From: a virus
Direction: 5' to 3' (one strand)
IMG/VR virus record: IMGVR_UViG_3300010354_017747
Span: 1-23,207 of that record
DNA length: 23,207 bases
Shown here: positions 1 to 8,156 of the stretch, piece after piece
Layout of the letters: each line of letters begins with the position of its first letter
Numbering within the stretch: the first letter of the stretch is position 1
Translations under genes and position numbers: made by a program
Notes under the pieces: generated by a model
The model's database searches: none
Seen by the model: the letters and a program-made list of their open reading frames with translations, nothing else
Told to the model about the DNA's origin: nothing

Positions 1-1678
1 TAGCTTGTTTCTTTGCCGGGTCGGTTTCACTTGCCAAGGTTGTGTTCAAATCGTATTGCTTGCCTAGTAGAGCAACCTTAAGCTCTTCTACCGAGTCTAT
101 AGTGGCTTGGGATTGGGTTAGTGCAGTACCGTCTCCATTAACAACCCCAGCAGCCGCATCCGTACTAGCAGTTACCTTTATGGTGCCGTCAGAATTCGTA
201 ATCGCACCTTCCCTAATCTGACTTGCTGTATACTCTTGGCCGACGCCAACTTTAACGTTTCCGTACGCATCAGTAATCCTACCAGCGCGTAACTCACTAG
301 GTTTAGGTTCTTTGTTAACCTCGACAGACAAAGCATTTATACTTGCATCTAGGAGTGTTTTCAAGACTGTTTTTACAAAAGGATTAGTCTCCTTAGCAAT
401 ATTAATTCTTAGCGCGGTTAATGCGTCGCGTAGCCCCTTTTTTATAGTTTCTGTAGAAACCGCTGAAGCTTCTGACACTCTATCCGCAGAAGTTTGCTGG
501 GAAGTACCCTCTCCCGCGGTACTGACGTCGTCTGGGTTATTCTTTTTAGTACCCTCTCCCGCGGTACTGACGTCGTCTGGGTTATTCTTTTTAGTACCCT
601 GTCCCGTAGCGGTACTGACGTCGTCTAGCTTATCCTGTTTAGTACCCTGTCCCGTAGCGGTACTGACGTCGTCTAGCTTATTCTTTTTAGTACCCTCTCC
701 CGCGGTACTAGCAACCGAATTCAAACTGTTTAGAGCCCCTTGAACACTATTGATTCCATTATCCAACCAAGGGGCGTCAATACCCCAACCGCGCTTGAGG
801 TTATTAAGGCTATTGATTACGCCTTGAGCGGTACCTTTGCCCTTTTCAAACCAAGACTCACTGGCCGAAGACACCGAAAAGGAATCTTTCTTGGTGTTTG
901 TGTTTGCGACATTTGCTTTACCGCCGTAGCCGCCGTCCGTTTTAACTGCTGTAACGCTCTGACTTTTGCCCTGCTCAATATCAGGCTCAGAAGGTTCTGC
1001 AATAATACTGTGGGCTACGCCGTGCCACTGGGTAGCTACTACACTCTTGCCTGCGGAAGCACCTAAGTTGAATGCTTCAATCTTGCACCCACCTAATACA
1101 AAGCGCCCAACGGGCTTGCGCGTTATACCTTCATTGAGTTGATAACTAGTCTGGGATAGCGCAACCCAATCTACGGGGTCTACGCAGAAGCTGATTTCAA
1201 ACCGGGGTGTTCTGTTGAAGCGAAATTCCCGATGCATTCTGTTGAAGCCAAACGTCTCCGTAAAAACGTCCATGTCCAGCAGACCCTTTTCAAGAGTGAA
1301 AGCAATCTGCACTTCACCGTCAAGGTACAAGGGTTGTCTAAAACCAACGGCTACGTAAGGGTCAGATATGTTTCGAACAGTAATGACAATACTGTTGAAC
1401 TGCCCCAAAAGTACGGTATTACCCGTACCGCCGTTGTAACCAAGATCCCTGACCCAGACACCAACATCATACCCTTGAAGCGGGGCTGGTCCTGAGGAGT
1501 TTGAGTCGTGACTACCTAGAGTGCCCCCAACCGTATAGCGGGGTGCTGCGGCTTGCTGAGCACCCGAGGTACTACTGGTATTGAAGTCGTCCGCACTAGC
1601 CGCACTCTGCTGACTACTTCCAGGGAACATACCTGGAGCTGCCTGAGCAGCAGCCTCTCTTAAAGCGTCATCAGCCAC
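1..1678 (-). CDS. Partial virion structural protein, tube-like N-terminus plus repeats (3' end outside window)
   Basis: An open frame runs from a GTG at 1678-1676 to the window edge, 559 codons without a stop. The GTG is preceded by AGGAG with 6-nt spacing, which fixes the start. Residues about 1-50 are Ala/Ser-rich. Residues about 65-205 look like a compact beta domain in the style of tail-tube proteins, with segments such as FNSIVITVRNISDPYVAVGF and GGCKIEAFNLGASAGKSVV. A Ser/Lys/Gly-rich linker follows, then five 15-16-residue repeats of the type VSTATGQGTKKNKLDD, then a region with two copies of a motif like AGRITDAYGNVKV / REGAITNSDGTIKV. The gene lies directly downstream of the sheath gene, where tail-tube genes are usual, but it is far longer than a normal tube. 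Possibilities are a tube fused to an extension, or a fibre or baseplate protein. The tube assignment is inference; the reading frame itself is clear. Confidence 0.8.
   Translation of the reverse strand, partial: MADDALREAAAQAAPGMFPGSSQQSAASADDFNTSSTSGAQQAAAPRYTVGGTLGSHDSNSSGPAPLQGYDVGVWVRDLGYNGGTGNTVLLGQFNSIVITVRNISDPYVAVGFRQPLYLDGEVQIAFTLEKGLLDMDVFTETFGFNRMHREFRFNRTPRFEISFCVDPVDWVALSQTSYQLNEGITRKPVGRFVLGGCKIEAFNLGASAGKSVVATQWHGVAHSIIAEPSEPDIEQGKSQSVTAVKTDGGYGGKANVANTNTKKDSFSVSSASESWFEKGKGTAQGVINSLNNLKRGWGIDAPWLDNGINSVQGALNSLNSVASTAGEGTKKNKLDDVSTATGQGTKQDKLDDVSTATGQGTKKNNPDDVSTAGEGTKKNNPDDVSTAGEGTSQQTSADRVSEASAVSTETIKKGLRDALTALRINIAKETNPFVKTVLKTLLDASINALSVEVNKEPKPSELRAGRITDAYGNVKVGVGQEYTASQIREGAITNSDGTIKVTASTDAAAGVVNGDGTALTQSQATIDSVEELKVALLGKQYDLNTTLASETDPAKKQA
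504..712 (-). repeat. In-frame 45/48-bp tandem repeats
   Basis: Plus-strand units start at 504, 549, 594, 642 and 690, each opening with GTACCCT, with spacing 45, 45, 48, 48. The last unit is partial. On the coding strand they encode 15- or 16-residue Gly/Lys/Asn/Asp-rich units. The 48-bp units carry one extra codon (STATGQG against STAGEG). The copies are nearly identical in DNA, so the expansion is recent. They form a hydrophilic linker in the partial structural protein. Confidence 0.9.
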
Positions 1679-1691
1679 TGGCTACTCCTGA

Positions 1692-1733
1692 AAGCTAACC
1701 CGGGGTCATTGCGCATGGCCCCGGGTTTGGCTT
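1692..1733 (-). terminator. Strong hairpin between sheath gene and downstream structural gene
   Basis: AACCCGGGG (1697-1705) pairs perfectly with CCCCGGGTT (1719-1727). Inside it CAT/ATG pairs extend the stem around a 5-nt loop, and outside it AAGC/GCTT can extend it with a one-base bulge. It sits 14 nt after the sheath stop codon in the direction of transcription. Only a weak T-stretch follows, so it may be a partial terminator, an RNase barrier or an mRNA-stabilising hairpin setting sheath mRNA levels. Confidence 0.55.
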
Positions 1734-1740
1734 ACTTACC

Positions 1741-3453
1741 CTAGATATCTACGGCGAGGCGGTGCATTCCGTATTCGATCGAATCCGCAGGGTAGATCGG
1801 GAAGAAGCGGAAGTCGATGCGAATGCCGGTTGCAGTAGCCTGGGAGCCGGAAACGCTGCCACCCTTGATGCGGCCTGTATTGCTCAGTCCGGAGAGGTAG
1901 GAGTTTACCATTCCGCTGACGTTGCCTAGCAGGCTGTCGGTCTTTGGCTCCGACTTATAAGGCTGGCTGGCAAAGAAGATATCCGTCTGGATCTGGTTGG
2001 ACATACGACGAATGCACACATAATAGTGGGCAGGATCGTTGGCCAGCGTACGTCCGTTCAGGCAGTGGAACGCGTTGGCGGCGGGGTCAAGAATGATTGC
2101 TTCCAGACGACCGTCGGTGTACGCGTTAAACGCCTGAACGCTGCTCTCGGTATCAACATCAATGATGGTCGAGAAGAAACGGGAGGACGAACGTGCAGCG
2201 GGCGAAACGTGCGCTGCAGTAGCAGCTAGATGCCCAGCGTAGAAACCGTCGGGCGATACCGACTTGGACGCTAGACGGGGCTGGCTGGCGTAGGTGCACC
2301 AGCCGGCAACCATTACGGCGTGCTTGCTGTCTACACCTTGGGCTGCTGTTGCAGCTCCCGCAACCGTCATCCCGCGAGGGGCGTTGATCACGGCAATGCG
2401 AAGTCCATCAAGGATGCTGGCATTCTCGGCGTGGGCAATCAGGGCACCGCGAATAGCGGCATTGGCCTTGCCAGGAACAAACACGATATTGGCTTGGACC
2501 TTGCCAAGAGCAAGCAACCCTTCGATGTAGTCGTCATCGGTAATGGGCGAACCATCCGAACCACCAGCCATGAAAGCCGTGCCGGTTGGTAGCACTGGCG
2601 CGGCAAGGTCACCCTCGAAGAAACCGCGAACCATAGCCGAACCGCGAAGTGCGGCCAGCTCGTTGCCATTGATGAGGTTGTCCGCAGTGAACTGAAGCGT
2701 GAAGCTCTCCTTCACAGCGTCGCCATCCTCAAGACTAAGCACAACCGTACCAGCAACGGTGCCGGGCACAAACTTGTACTTGACGGTGTTGCCGTAAATG
2801 CCCTCATAGAGGCACTCAAGGCGCAGGTCACCGACCAGTGCTTCAGCCTTGGCAGGACCATCAAGACCGCCCTGCAGATTACCAGAAGCAGCCCCTAGGG
2901 TAAGTCCGTCAGCGGAGTCGAGTAGTTCGACTTCGTAGGCGATGTCGTTGGCGGCAAGGCCTGCGACCTTGGCCTTGAGTACGACACGCCCGGAAACGAG
3001 CGGATCAAGTAGACCAACTACGGGAGCGGTAGCATCGTCCCCGATAAGAGCAATCAGCTCAGCCTCGATCGAAGCTGCCGCTTCACCCACGGTAAGAGCT
3101 GTGGTGTACTCCCAGGTGTCAACACCATCGGTAAGCGTGAGCTTGACGTTACCCGCGACAGTGCCGGTGCCCGAAATGTCGAAGTAGGCGCTGGCGACGC
3201 GGGCAGCGCCCATTACGCGCACGAGACCAAGGTCAGAAGCTCCCTCATCAAGGGCGCACTGCAGACCAACAGAACCTACATCAAGCGTGCGGCCGACGCG
3301 GGCGGCAAGGGTATCGTCATCCGACACCAGTACAATCTGCTTGTACAGGCCCTTGTACGCGGGTCCAACCGCAACCACGCGGTTCAGGCTCCGGTTTCGG
3401 ACTGGCCTGGGACCGTCAATGATTTCTTCGATACTGACATTAGGGAAAGCCAT
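1741..3453 (-). CDS. Tail sheath protein (contractile tail)
   Basis: 570 residues. It would polymerise around the tail tube and contract during DNA delivery. The N-terminus (MAFPNVSIEEIIDGPRPV) is typical of sheath proteins. The middle (about residues 90-330) is rich in Gly, Ala and beta-strand patterns and probably forms inserted surface domains. The conserved core lies in the last 250 residues: a segment with HAVMVAGWCTYAS, then GFYAGHLAATAAHVSPA, and a C-terminal part with GSQATATGIRIDFRFFPIYP that matches the family's end domain. AAAGGAG lies upstream of the ATG with a long spacing of about 10 nt. The upstream gene ends 27 nt away, so both are in one operon. A stable hairpin follows the stop. 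Identification rests on overall pattern and C-terminal signature; confidence is high. Confidence 0.88.
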   Translation of the reverse strand: MAFPNVSIEEIIDGPRPVRNRSLNRVVAVGPAYKGLYKQIVLVSDDDTLAARVGRTLDVGSVGLQCALDEGASDLGLVRVMGAARVASAYFDISGTGTVAGNVKLTLTDGVDTWEYTTALTVGEAAASIEAELIALIGDDATAPVVGLLDPLVSGRVVLKAKVAGLAANDIAYEVELLDSADGLTLGAASGNLQGGLDGPAKAEALVGDLRLECLYEGIYGNTVKYKFVPGTVAGTVVLSLEDGDAVKESFTLQFTADNLINGNELAALRGSAMVRGFFEGDLAAPVLPTGTAFMAGGSDGSPITDDDYIEGLLALGKVQANIVFVPGKANAAIRGALIAHAENASILDGLRIAVINAPRGMTVAGAATAAQGVDSKHAVMVAGWCTYASQPRLASKSVSPDGFYAGHLAATAAHVSPAARSSSRFFSTIIDVDTESSVQAFNAYTDGRLEAIILDPAANAFHCLNGRTLANDPAHYYVCIRRMSNQIQTDIFFASQPYKSEPKTDSLLGNVSGMVNSYLSGLSNTGRIKGGSVSGSQATATGIRIDFRFFPIYPADSIEYGMHRLAVDI

Positions 3454-3480
3454 GTTTAGTAAGCTCCTTTGGCTACTAGC

Positions 3481-4449
3481 CTAACATTCGTCAAGACCAT
3501 CATCAATCTTTCTAAAGTAGAAGGAGATATCCAATTCTGACTTCGGTGAAGTATCGATGAGTGAAATCAGCGAGGCGTCCAAGTTGGAATACAGCTGACC
3601 TGTTGCTGGGTTTACAAGTTCTGCCCTTGTAATTTCGGTTTCGTTGTCTGCGTCAAGGTACTTGTGAAGCACGGTGTTATAGTAGACCGGGTGTTCTATT
3701 CCGAGTGCGTCAGGTTTGTGCCCTACAAGCAAGCTGCCGTTGTCGGCTGGTTGTACAAGCTCGTAAGAGGGGGGCCTCTGCCACTCTCTCACGACATAGT
3801 ACTTAGCTTGCCAAAGAACCGAAGCAGAATGTAGGACAGAATTTCCCTTGTTTTCCCAACGAGCAGTAGGGAAATCGATATGCTGAACTGTACTTCCTGC
3901 GAGCAGCGGAACTCCGTCACCAAAGCGGGGAAGTCTACGCATGCTTCTGCCCCTAAGCGCGTGAGCTAATAGCTCCGCGTACTGCCTTAAAGCGTATTCT
4001 ACGTAGTTGGTTTCAAACACCGTTTCCTGCCCGCTTATAACGTCGGGATCAGACACGGGTGACTTGGAAAATCCAAACGCGTGTAGCCGAAGCACAATAT
4101 TACAGGTAGCTTCGTCAAGAGCGGTGAGGTCAACGCGCTGGTCGCCGGAAGCGCCAAGGGTATACGGCTGAAACCTGATAGATGCGTTTACGCTTTCTAC
4201 TGTCAAGGAAGTCGCTTGGTCTGAGTTGTTGTAGTGGTATGGAAACACGGATAACGTAAGCCCGCTTAGGTTCTGTACTTCCAAACCATCGTAGTTTCTA
4301 AATTTGGTAATTCTTATAGGACTTCCCTGCTCATCAACGATGATACCCGCCTTTAGCAGAGGGTGCTGAGCCAGCCTGTAAATCAGCGTCTGGACAATCA
4401 AGTTTGCCGTGACCGGCGGCCACAGCTGCTGACTTGCTCCGTATGCCAT
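3481..4449 (-). CDS. Unknown virion-associated protein, candidate tail completion or terminator protein
   Basis: 322 residues, no family recognised. The ATG overlaps the stop codon of the upstream 551-codon gene by one base (TAATG), so translation is probably coupled. The protein mixes beta-strand-like stretches (LSGLTLSVFPYHYNN, VESVNASIRFQPYTLG) with an Arg-rich segment near residue 175 (HALRGRSMRRLPRFG) and ends with strand-like SELDISFYFRKIDD. No signal peptide or membrane segment is visible. Its place between the head genes and the sheath gene fits a connector or tail-terminator role, but that is drawn only from position. Confidence 0.8.
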   Translation of the reverse strand: MAYGASQQLWPPVTANLIVQTLIYRLAQHPLLKAGIIVDEQGSPIRITKFRNYDGLEVQNLSGLTLSVFPYHYNNSDQATSLTVESVNASIRFQPYTLGASGDQRVDLTALDEATCNIVLRLHAFGFSKSPVSDPDVISGQETVFETNYVEYALRQYAELLAHALRGRSMRRLPRFGDGVPLLAGSTVQHIDFPTARWENKGNSVLHSASVLWQAKYYVVREWQRPPSYELVQPADNGSLLVGHKPDALGIEHPVYYNTVLHKYLDADNETEITRAELVNPATGQLYSNLDASLISLIDTSPKSELDISFYFRKIDDGLDEC

Positions 4450-6104
4450 TAGTAAGTAGGCCTATTAAAGAAGCGGATGTCGCTGAATGCAGATTTCAGG
4501 GAGTTAGAGCCCTCGTGCTGCGCCACTTGAACACTACCGGTAATGTTGGACAGCGGTGACAGCTGAGTGGCTTGGCTTTGCACAAACCGTACTGGAATGA
4601 CCAGAGACTTGGGCTTGTTATCAAATGCGCCGTTGGTAATCATTGACGAGGGCAGCGGACCAAAGCGCAGCAGCGCTGGCACTTCCATGATGTCAAAGAC
4701 AATCCTGTCCTCATATCCAGACGGGCGGTATGGGATTAGTTGCAGTCCGGGTGCTTTGATGGGCGTGCCCATCACTGTGATCGCGGTCGGAGAGCGCGGG
4801 GCTGCAAGCAGCTTTAGGGAGAAACCGATAGAATCGATGTCCTGCGCCAACAGCCGAACGATGTCAAGCGCGGTAGAGCCCGCCGGAATGACCACGTATC
4901 GCGGCTGTGGCGCCAACGGTGAACCCCCGGGATTGGCAACCAGGTTAGCTACCTGATAGCGAATGCGGCCATCCGTCAGCAGCTTACCGCTTGTGTTATT
5001 GATCTCGAAGTAGAACGTATCGGATACACCGTTACCCGACAGGATGTCGTTACCGCCGTTGGCGGGCGTGCCGTTCTTCCCGGTCTTCACGTCGATGAAT
5101 ACCGAGTACGGGCCCTTGCGGCTAAGTTTTTGATAATTGATCTCGGTTTCCATCACACCGTAGAGCAAGCCAGTAATACCGTACTCCTCGTTGGTGTTAA
5201 GAAACTCCAACGTGCAGAACAAGTTATCTATTGTCTGGTCATACTGGTAGACGTGAAAGGACAACCAACCAACGTTCGTGGTTACCTGACAGGCCGTAAG
5301 TACGGTCTGAGTGGTTACTGGGTCGGTGTAGTTGATGTACTGGGTGCCCGTTACAAGCGGACCTTCGTTGGGTCCAACGACCATATTGAACTTAGCCATA
5401 GGCGGTACATTTGCAGCTTGATAAGCCCTAACGGCTGTCATGATCTTGTTCATGACCATAGGCACTGTATCGCCTTGTGTCAGGGCAGCCTCAATCATGT
5501 ATGGTCCTACCCACAGCCTGGCAACTCCATCTTCCTGAATGCTGGTATAGGCTGATGCTGTTGCCGCACTGTGGTTATAGGTAGCCGGATTAATGTCCAT
5601 GGCAATGAAGATCTTGGGAATGCCGTCAGTAGGAACAGCGTCCAGCTTCTGTGCCGCTTGGCTAGCTGCCAGCGAAAGCTCGGGCGAAGTGATCAGCAGC
5701 TTCAGGTCATCCAGCGCCTGCTTTTCCAGCTCCTGCGCCATTTTCTGTTGGCTGTCGATGATGCTGACCAAATTGTTGATGGCCCAAGCCGCACCCATTG
5801 CCGAAGCAATGCGCCAGACGTAGTCCTTGACGATGGAATCCGTCATAACGCCAGTAACCAAGCTATCCGCGCGGTTTTGTGCACCGGGATCCGCAAGGTT
5901 GCTAAGCGTATCGTAGAAAATGTGCTTGTTGGTAGAATCCGTTGCCGTGATCAGTCTGCCACGAATACGAGGAAAGGCATGTGAGGTCAGGAAGTTGCTG
6001 ATCTGCTTGTCGGTAATGGTAGTGGGATCGCTGATGATGACGTTGTAGGCCCGCACCATGGCAATCAAAGCCTTGGTGTCGGCGGCTGATAGTGTGTAAG
6101 CCAT
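4449..6104 (-). CDS. Unknown virion structural protein, 551 aa
   Basis: No family recognised. The N-terminal about 165 residues look helical (MAYTLSAADTKALIAMVRAY; KMAQELEKQALDDLKLLI). The remainder looks beta-rich with many Thr, Asn and Pro residues, as in capsid or tail surface proteins, for example YVVIPAGSTALDIVRLLAQD. The start has GAGG a few bases upstream. The stop overlaps the next start (TAATG). It is the first gene after the hairpin at 6125-6148 and leads the tail half of the operon, so a head-tail joining or tail structural role is likely. It is not a fibre by any feature I can see. Confidence 0.8.
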   Translation of the reverse strand: MAYTLSAADTKALIAMVRAYNVIISDPTTITDKQISNFLTSHAFPRIRGRLITATDSTNKHIFYDTLSNLADPGAQNRADSLVTGVMTDSIVKDYVWRIASAMGAAWAINNLVSIIDSQQKMAQELEKQALDDLKLLITSPELSLAASQAAQKLDAVPTDGIPKIFIAMDINPATYNHSAATASAYTSIQEDGVARLWVGPYMIEAALTQGDTVPMVMNKIMTAVRAYQAANVPPMAKFNMVVGPNEGPLVTGTQYINYTDPVTTQTVLTACQVTTNVGWLSFHVYQYDQTIDNLFCTLEFLNTNEEYGITGLLYGVMETEINYQKLSRKGPYSVFIDVKTGKNGTPANGGNDILSGNGVSDTFYFEINNTSGKLLTDGRIRYQVANLVANPGGSPLAPQPRYVVIPAGSTALDIVRLLAQDIDSIGFSLKLLAAPRSPTAITVMGTPIKAPGLQLIPYRPSGYEDRIVFDIMEVPALLRFGPLPSSMITNGAFDNKPKSLVIPVRFVQSQATQLSPLSNITGSVQVAQHEGSNSLKSAFSDIRFFNRPTY

Positions 6105-6124
6105 TCCTACCTCAATGGTAGAAA

Positions 6125-6148
6125 GGGTCCGGTGATTAAACCGGACCC
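6125..6148 (-). terminator. Hairpin between the head and tail gene groups
   Basis: GGGTCCGGT (6125-6133) pairs perfectly with ACCGGACCC (6140-6148) around a 6-nt loop. In the minus-strand transcript it is followed by TTTCT. It lies between the 106-codon gene and the 551-codon gene. It may be a weak intrinsic terminator or processing site that lowers tail-gene expression relative to capsid genes. Confidence 0.55.
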
Positions 6149-6165
6149 CTCACTACATACACGGA

Positions 6166-6486
6166 TTACCGGGACGCCTTGCGGCCTCGGCGTGGTGCAA
6201 CTACTTCGTCCGCAGGCTCTTCCTGAGCAGCTTCCTCGGCTGGCTCTTCAAGAGCAGGAACCTCGACAGGTTCCTCCTTTGGAAGCTCTGCGACGGGTTC
6301 AGGAGCGGGTGCTGGCGGCGCTTCAGGAGCTGGGGCCGCGTCTGGCCCCAGATCCTTCTGCATTTCCCACACGTGGTAGCGCCCGTTCTTTAGAAGAAGT
6401 CGAACTTCCGCCTCGGCGTCTGCAACCTTGAGCGTGTCACCAACGGTGAACTCTTCCCAAGGAAACACACAAACGAGGAGCTTCAT
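6166..6486 (-). CDS. Small acidic Pro/Glu/Ala-rich protein
   Basis: 106 residues, function unknown. Residues 1-50 form a small folded part with strand-like sequence (MKLLVCVFPWEEFTVGDTLK, then EVRLLLKNGRYHVWEM). The rest is a low-complexity tail of Pro, Ala and Glu ending in the basic cluster RRGRKASR. The ATG has AGGAG with 7-nt spacing, and this site overlaps the stop codon of the preceding gene, so expression is coupled. Small proteins with an N-terminal SH3-like fold and a disordered tail are common between capsid and connector genes, but I cannot assign this one to a family. Confidence 0.78.
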   Translation of the reverse strand: MKLLVCVFPWEEFTVGDTLKVADAEAEVRLLLKNGRYHVWEMQKDLGPDAAPAPEAPPAPAPEPVAELPKEEPVEVPALEEPAEEAAQEEPADEVVAPRRGRKASR

Positions 6487-6496
6487 TCGATTACTC

Positions 6497-6970
6497 CTAG
6501 ATCAGGATCATCGAGCGGACGCGGTTGTCCACTGCGGTGATGGCGCCGCCAGCTGCGGTGACCTTCGCAAGAAGGACCGAGGCTGCGGGACGGCGACGGA
6601 GGGGACCCTCCTGCTGATCGAACGCGAGCATTGCACCCTTGAAGGGGTCGGGACCGAGCTCAGGGGCAACGTCTGCGGGATCGACAGCGTCAGCCGTTAC
6701 GGCCAGCGAACCATCGGTCTTGAGCCAAACGAGGCTGACCTGTGCATTGGGAACTACTACGGCCTGCGCACCGACTTCGATGACGCGACCGGGCTGATTC
6801 ATACCGCGAGCGGCCAGGTTGGTGACCGCAGGATCATTGTCCAGCGAACCAACGCGGGCGATGCCCGCAGCGACGTCGAGGGAAAGGCCAGCGCCAGCGG
6901 AGGCGAGGAGACCAACGGCTACCCCAGGCTCCAGCTGAACCTTACCCAGCAGATTCATAAGCTGCTGCAT
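6497..6970 (-). CDS. Candidate capsid decoration or short fibre-like structural protein
   Basis: 157 residues. The layout resembles phage decoration or fibre-base modules: a hydrophobic start (MQQLMNLLGKVQLEPG), Gly/Ala-rich strands (LSLDVAAGIARV), a VSLVWLKTDGSLAVTAD segment, and an end of the form SVLLAKVTAAGGAITAVDNR, in which a Lys-Val is followed by a turn and D-x-R. These are familiar from virion surface proteins but not diagnostic. The gene follows the major capsid gene after a hairpin and has GAGGAG about 10 nt before the ATG. Location beside the capsid gene favours a head-decorating role. Confidence 0.75.
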   Translation of the reverse strand: MQQLMNLLGKVQLEPGVAVGLLASAGAGLSLDVAAGIARVGSLDNDPAVTNLAARGMNQPGRVIEVGAQAVVVPNAQVSLVWLKTDGSLAVTADAVDPADVAPELGPDPFKGAMLAFDQQEGPLRRRPAASVLLAKVTAAGGAITAVDNRVRSMILI

Positions 6971-6995
6971 TTTTTATCAACTCCTCTGAAGTGGT

Positions 6996-7018
6996 GGGTG
7001 GCTCACTGGGAGCCACCC
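6996..7018 (-). terminator. Hairpin directly after the major capsid gene
   Basis: GGGTGGCTC (6996-7004) pairs perfectly with GAGCCACCC (7010-7018) around a 5-nt loop, 14 nt after the capsid stop. No T-run follows on the minus strand. It is more likely a 3' stabiliser or processing element for the abundant capsid mRNA than a complete terminator. Confidence 0.45.
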
Positions 7019-7031
7019 CCTATGACCTGGG

Positions 7032-8138
7032 TTAGAACGGGTTGGTGACGGCAGGATCGATAATGGCGGACAGGTTGGCAACCGAGTCAACCGTGAGCAC
7101 GCCTACCCACTCGGGATAGATCATGTAGGGAAGACCGGCGTTACCCATCTGCATCGAACGGCCGGGAGCCGCGGGAGGCTGGGTGTCGGGACCAGTGCGG
7201 ACCCACATTCCAGGACGACCCATCGGATCCTCACCAACGCAGTACTGGGTACGGCCCAGCAGCTCGCCGCTCATCTGAGGATGGTTCTTGGCAAGGATGA
7301 CGACCTTGTTGATTGGCCAGACCTTGGAAACCGCGTTGGTCACGGGATCCTGGTAGACGTGGTCAACAGTGATAATCTCCATACCGGCGATCTTCGTCAG
7401 CTTGCCGTCGGTAAAGGTGACGAAGCCAGTCTGCGAGAGGAACGAGACTTCCTGACGACGCAGGATCTCCGCGTTATTCTCGAGGATGGCCTGAAGGTCC
7501 GAGCTCATGATGATGTACTCGGGCTCAACCTTTGCAATGTTGAAGATCTTACGACGGAAGTTGATCAGCGTGCGGACGGGGAGGGCGTTAGCCTGATCCG
7601 CCCAGCCGGCACCACCAGCAGCAACAACGTCATAGAGGTTGCTGGCGGGGATGTTGGCCGATACGTTGATCGACTTCTTGGTGCGGGGATCGGTGTAGTT
7701 GATACCACCGAGAAGGAGCTTGGCACGAAGAATACCGAACAGGTGGTTGTTACGCTCGGTCATACGACGAATGCGGCGAGCGATGAACTCCTTACCTTCC
7801 TTCTCGTTCAGCGTCCCGACCTTGCGGAGGTCGTTGACTACGTTCTGAGGAATGAAGTCCGACTCACGAACGTAAGCAGGGAAGATCTGCATACGCTCGA
7901 CCTGAGCGTTGTCGGTCAGGACGTCGGTGAACCCAGGCTCCACGAGGGGAGCAACGCCAACACCGTTACGAACGCGCTCGATCGTGATCGAGGTGTTCAT
8001 CGTGGTCTCAGCGGGGAAGAACTGGGCGAGGGGATCTCCAGGGAACTGTTCGAAGACCTGGGCCATCTTGGTGAGTACGGTCGTACCCAGAGATGCCAGA
8101 TCGCCGACCTGGACGAACGGCGTCACATTGGCTGGCAT
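7032..8138 (-). CDS. Major capsid protein, lambda gpE-like (HK97 fold)
   Basis: 368 residues, close to the usual length of the lambda gpE family. It forms the icosahedral head shell. Features supporting this are an N-terminal region with TTMNTSITIERVRNGVGVAP, then PGFTDVLTDNAQVERMQIFP and the ARRIRRMTERNNHLFGILRA helix, which recalls the Arg-rich long helix of this family. The second half has EYIIMSSDLQAIL, GMEIITVDHVYQDP and the C-terminal segment PEWVGVLTVDSVANLS. There is no long N-terminal scaffold arm, which fits the separate protease-scaffold gene just upstream. AAGGAG lies about 10 nt before the ATG, and the gap to the upstream gene is 18 nt. Codon choice is strongly biased, which gives long artefact frames on the other strand, as expected for a highly expressed gene. 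Confidence 0.9.
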   Translation of the reverse strand: MPANVTPFVQVGDLASLGTTVLTKMAQVFEQFPGDPLAQFFPAETTMNTSITIERVRNGVGVAPLVEPGFTDVLTDNAQVERMQIFPAYVRESDFIPQNVVNDLRKVGTLNEKEGKEFIARRIRRMTERNNHLFGILRAKLLLGGINYTDPRTKKSINVSANIPASNLYDVVAAGGAGWADQANALPVRTLINFRRKIFNIAKVEPEYIIMSSDLQAILENNAEILRRQEVSFLSQTGFVTFTDGKLTKIAGMEIITVDHVYQDPVTNAVSKVWPINKVVILAKNHPQMSGELLGRTQYCVGEDPMGRPGMWVRTGPDTQPPAAPGRSMQMGNAGLPYMIYPEWVGVLTVDSVANLSAIIDPAVTNPF

Positions 8139-8156
8139 ATTTTCTGCTCTCCTTGG

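Noticed and set aside
312-1495. Several short plus-strand open frames in the first 1.5 kb
   Set aside because: They are antisense to a 559-codon minus-strand frame with a good ribosome-binding site, and one merely reads through the tandem repeats.
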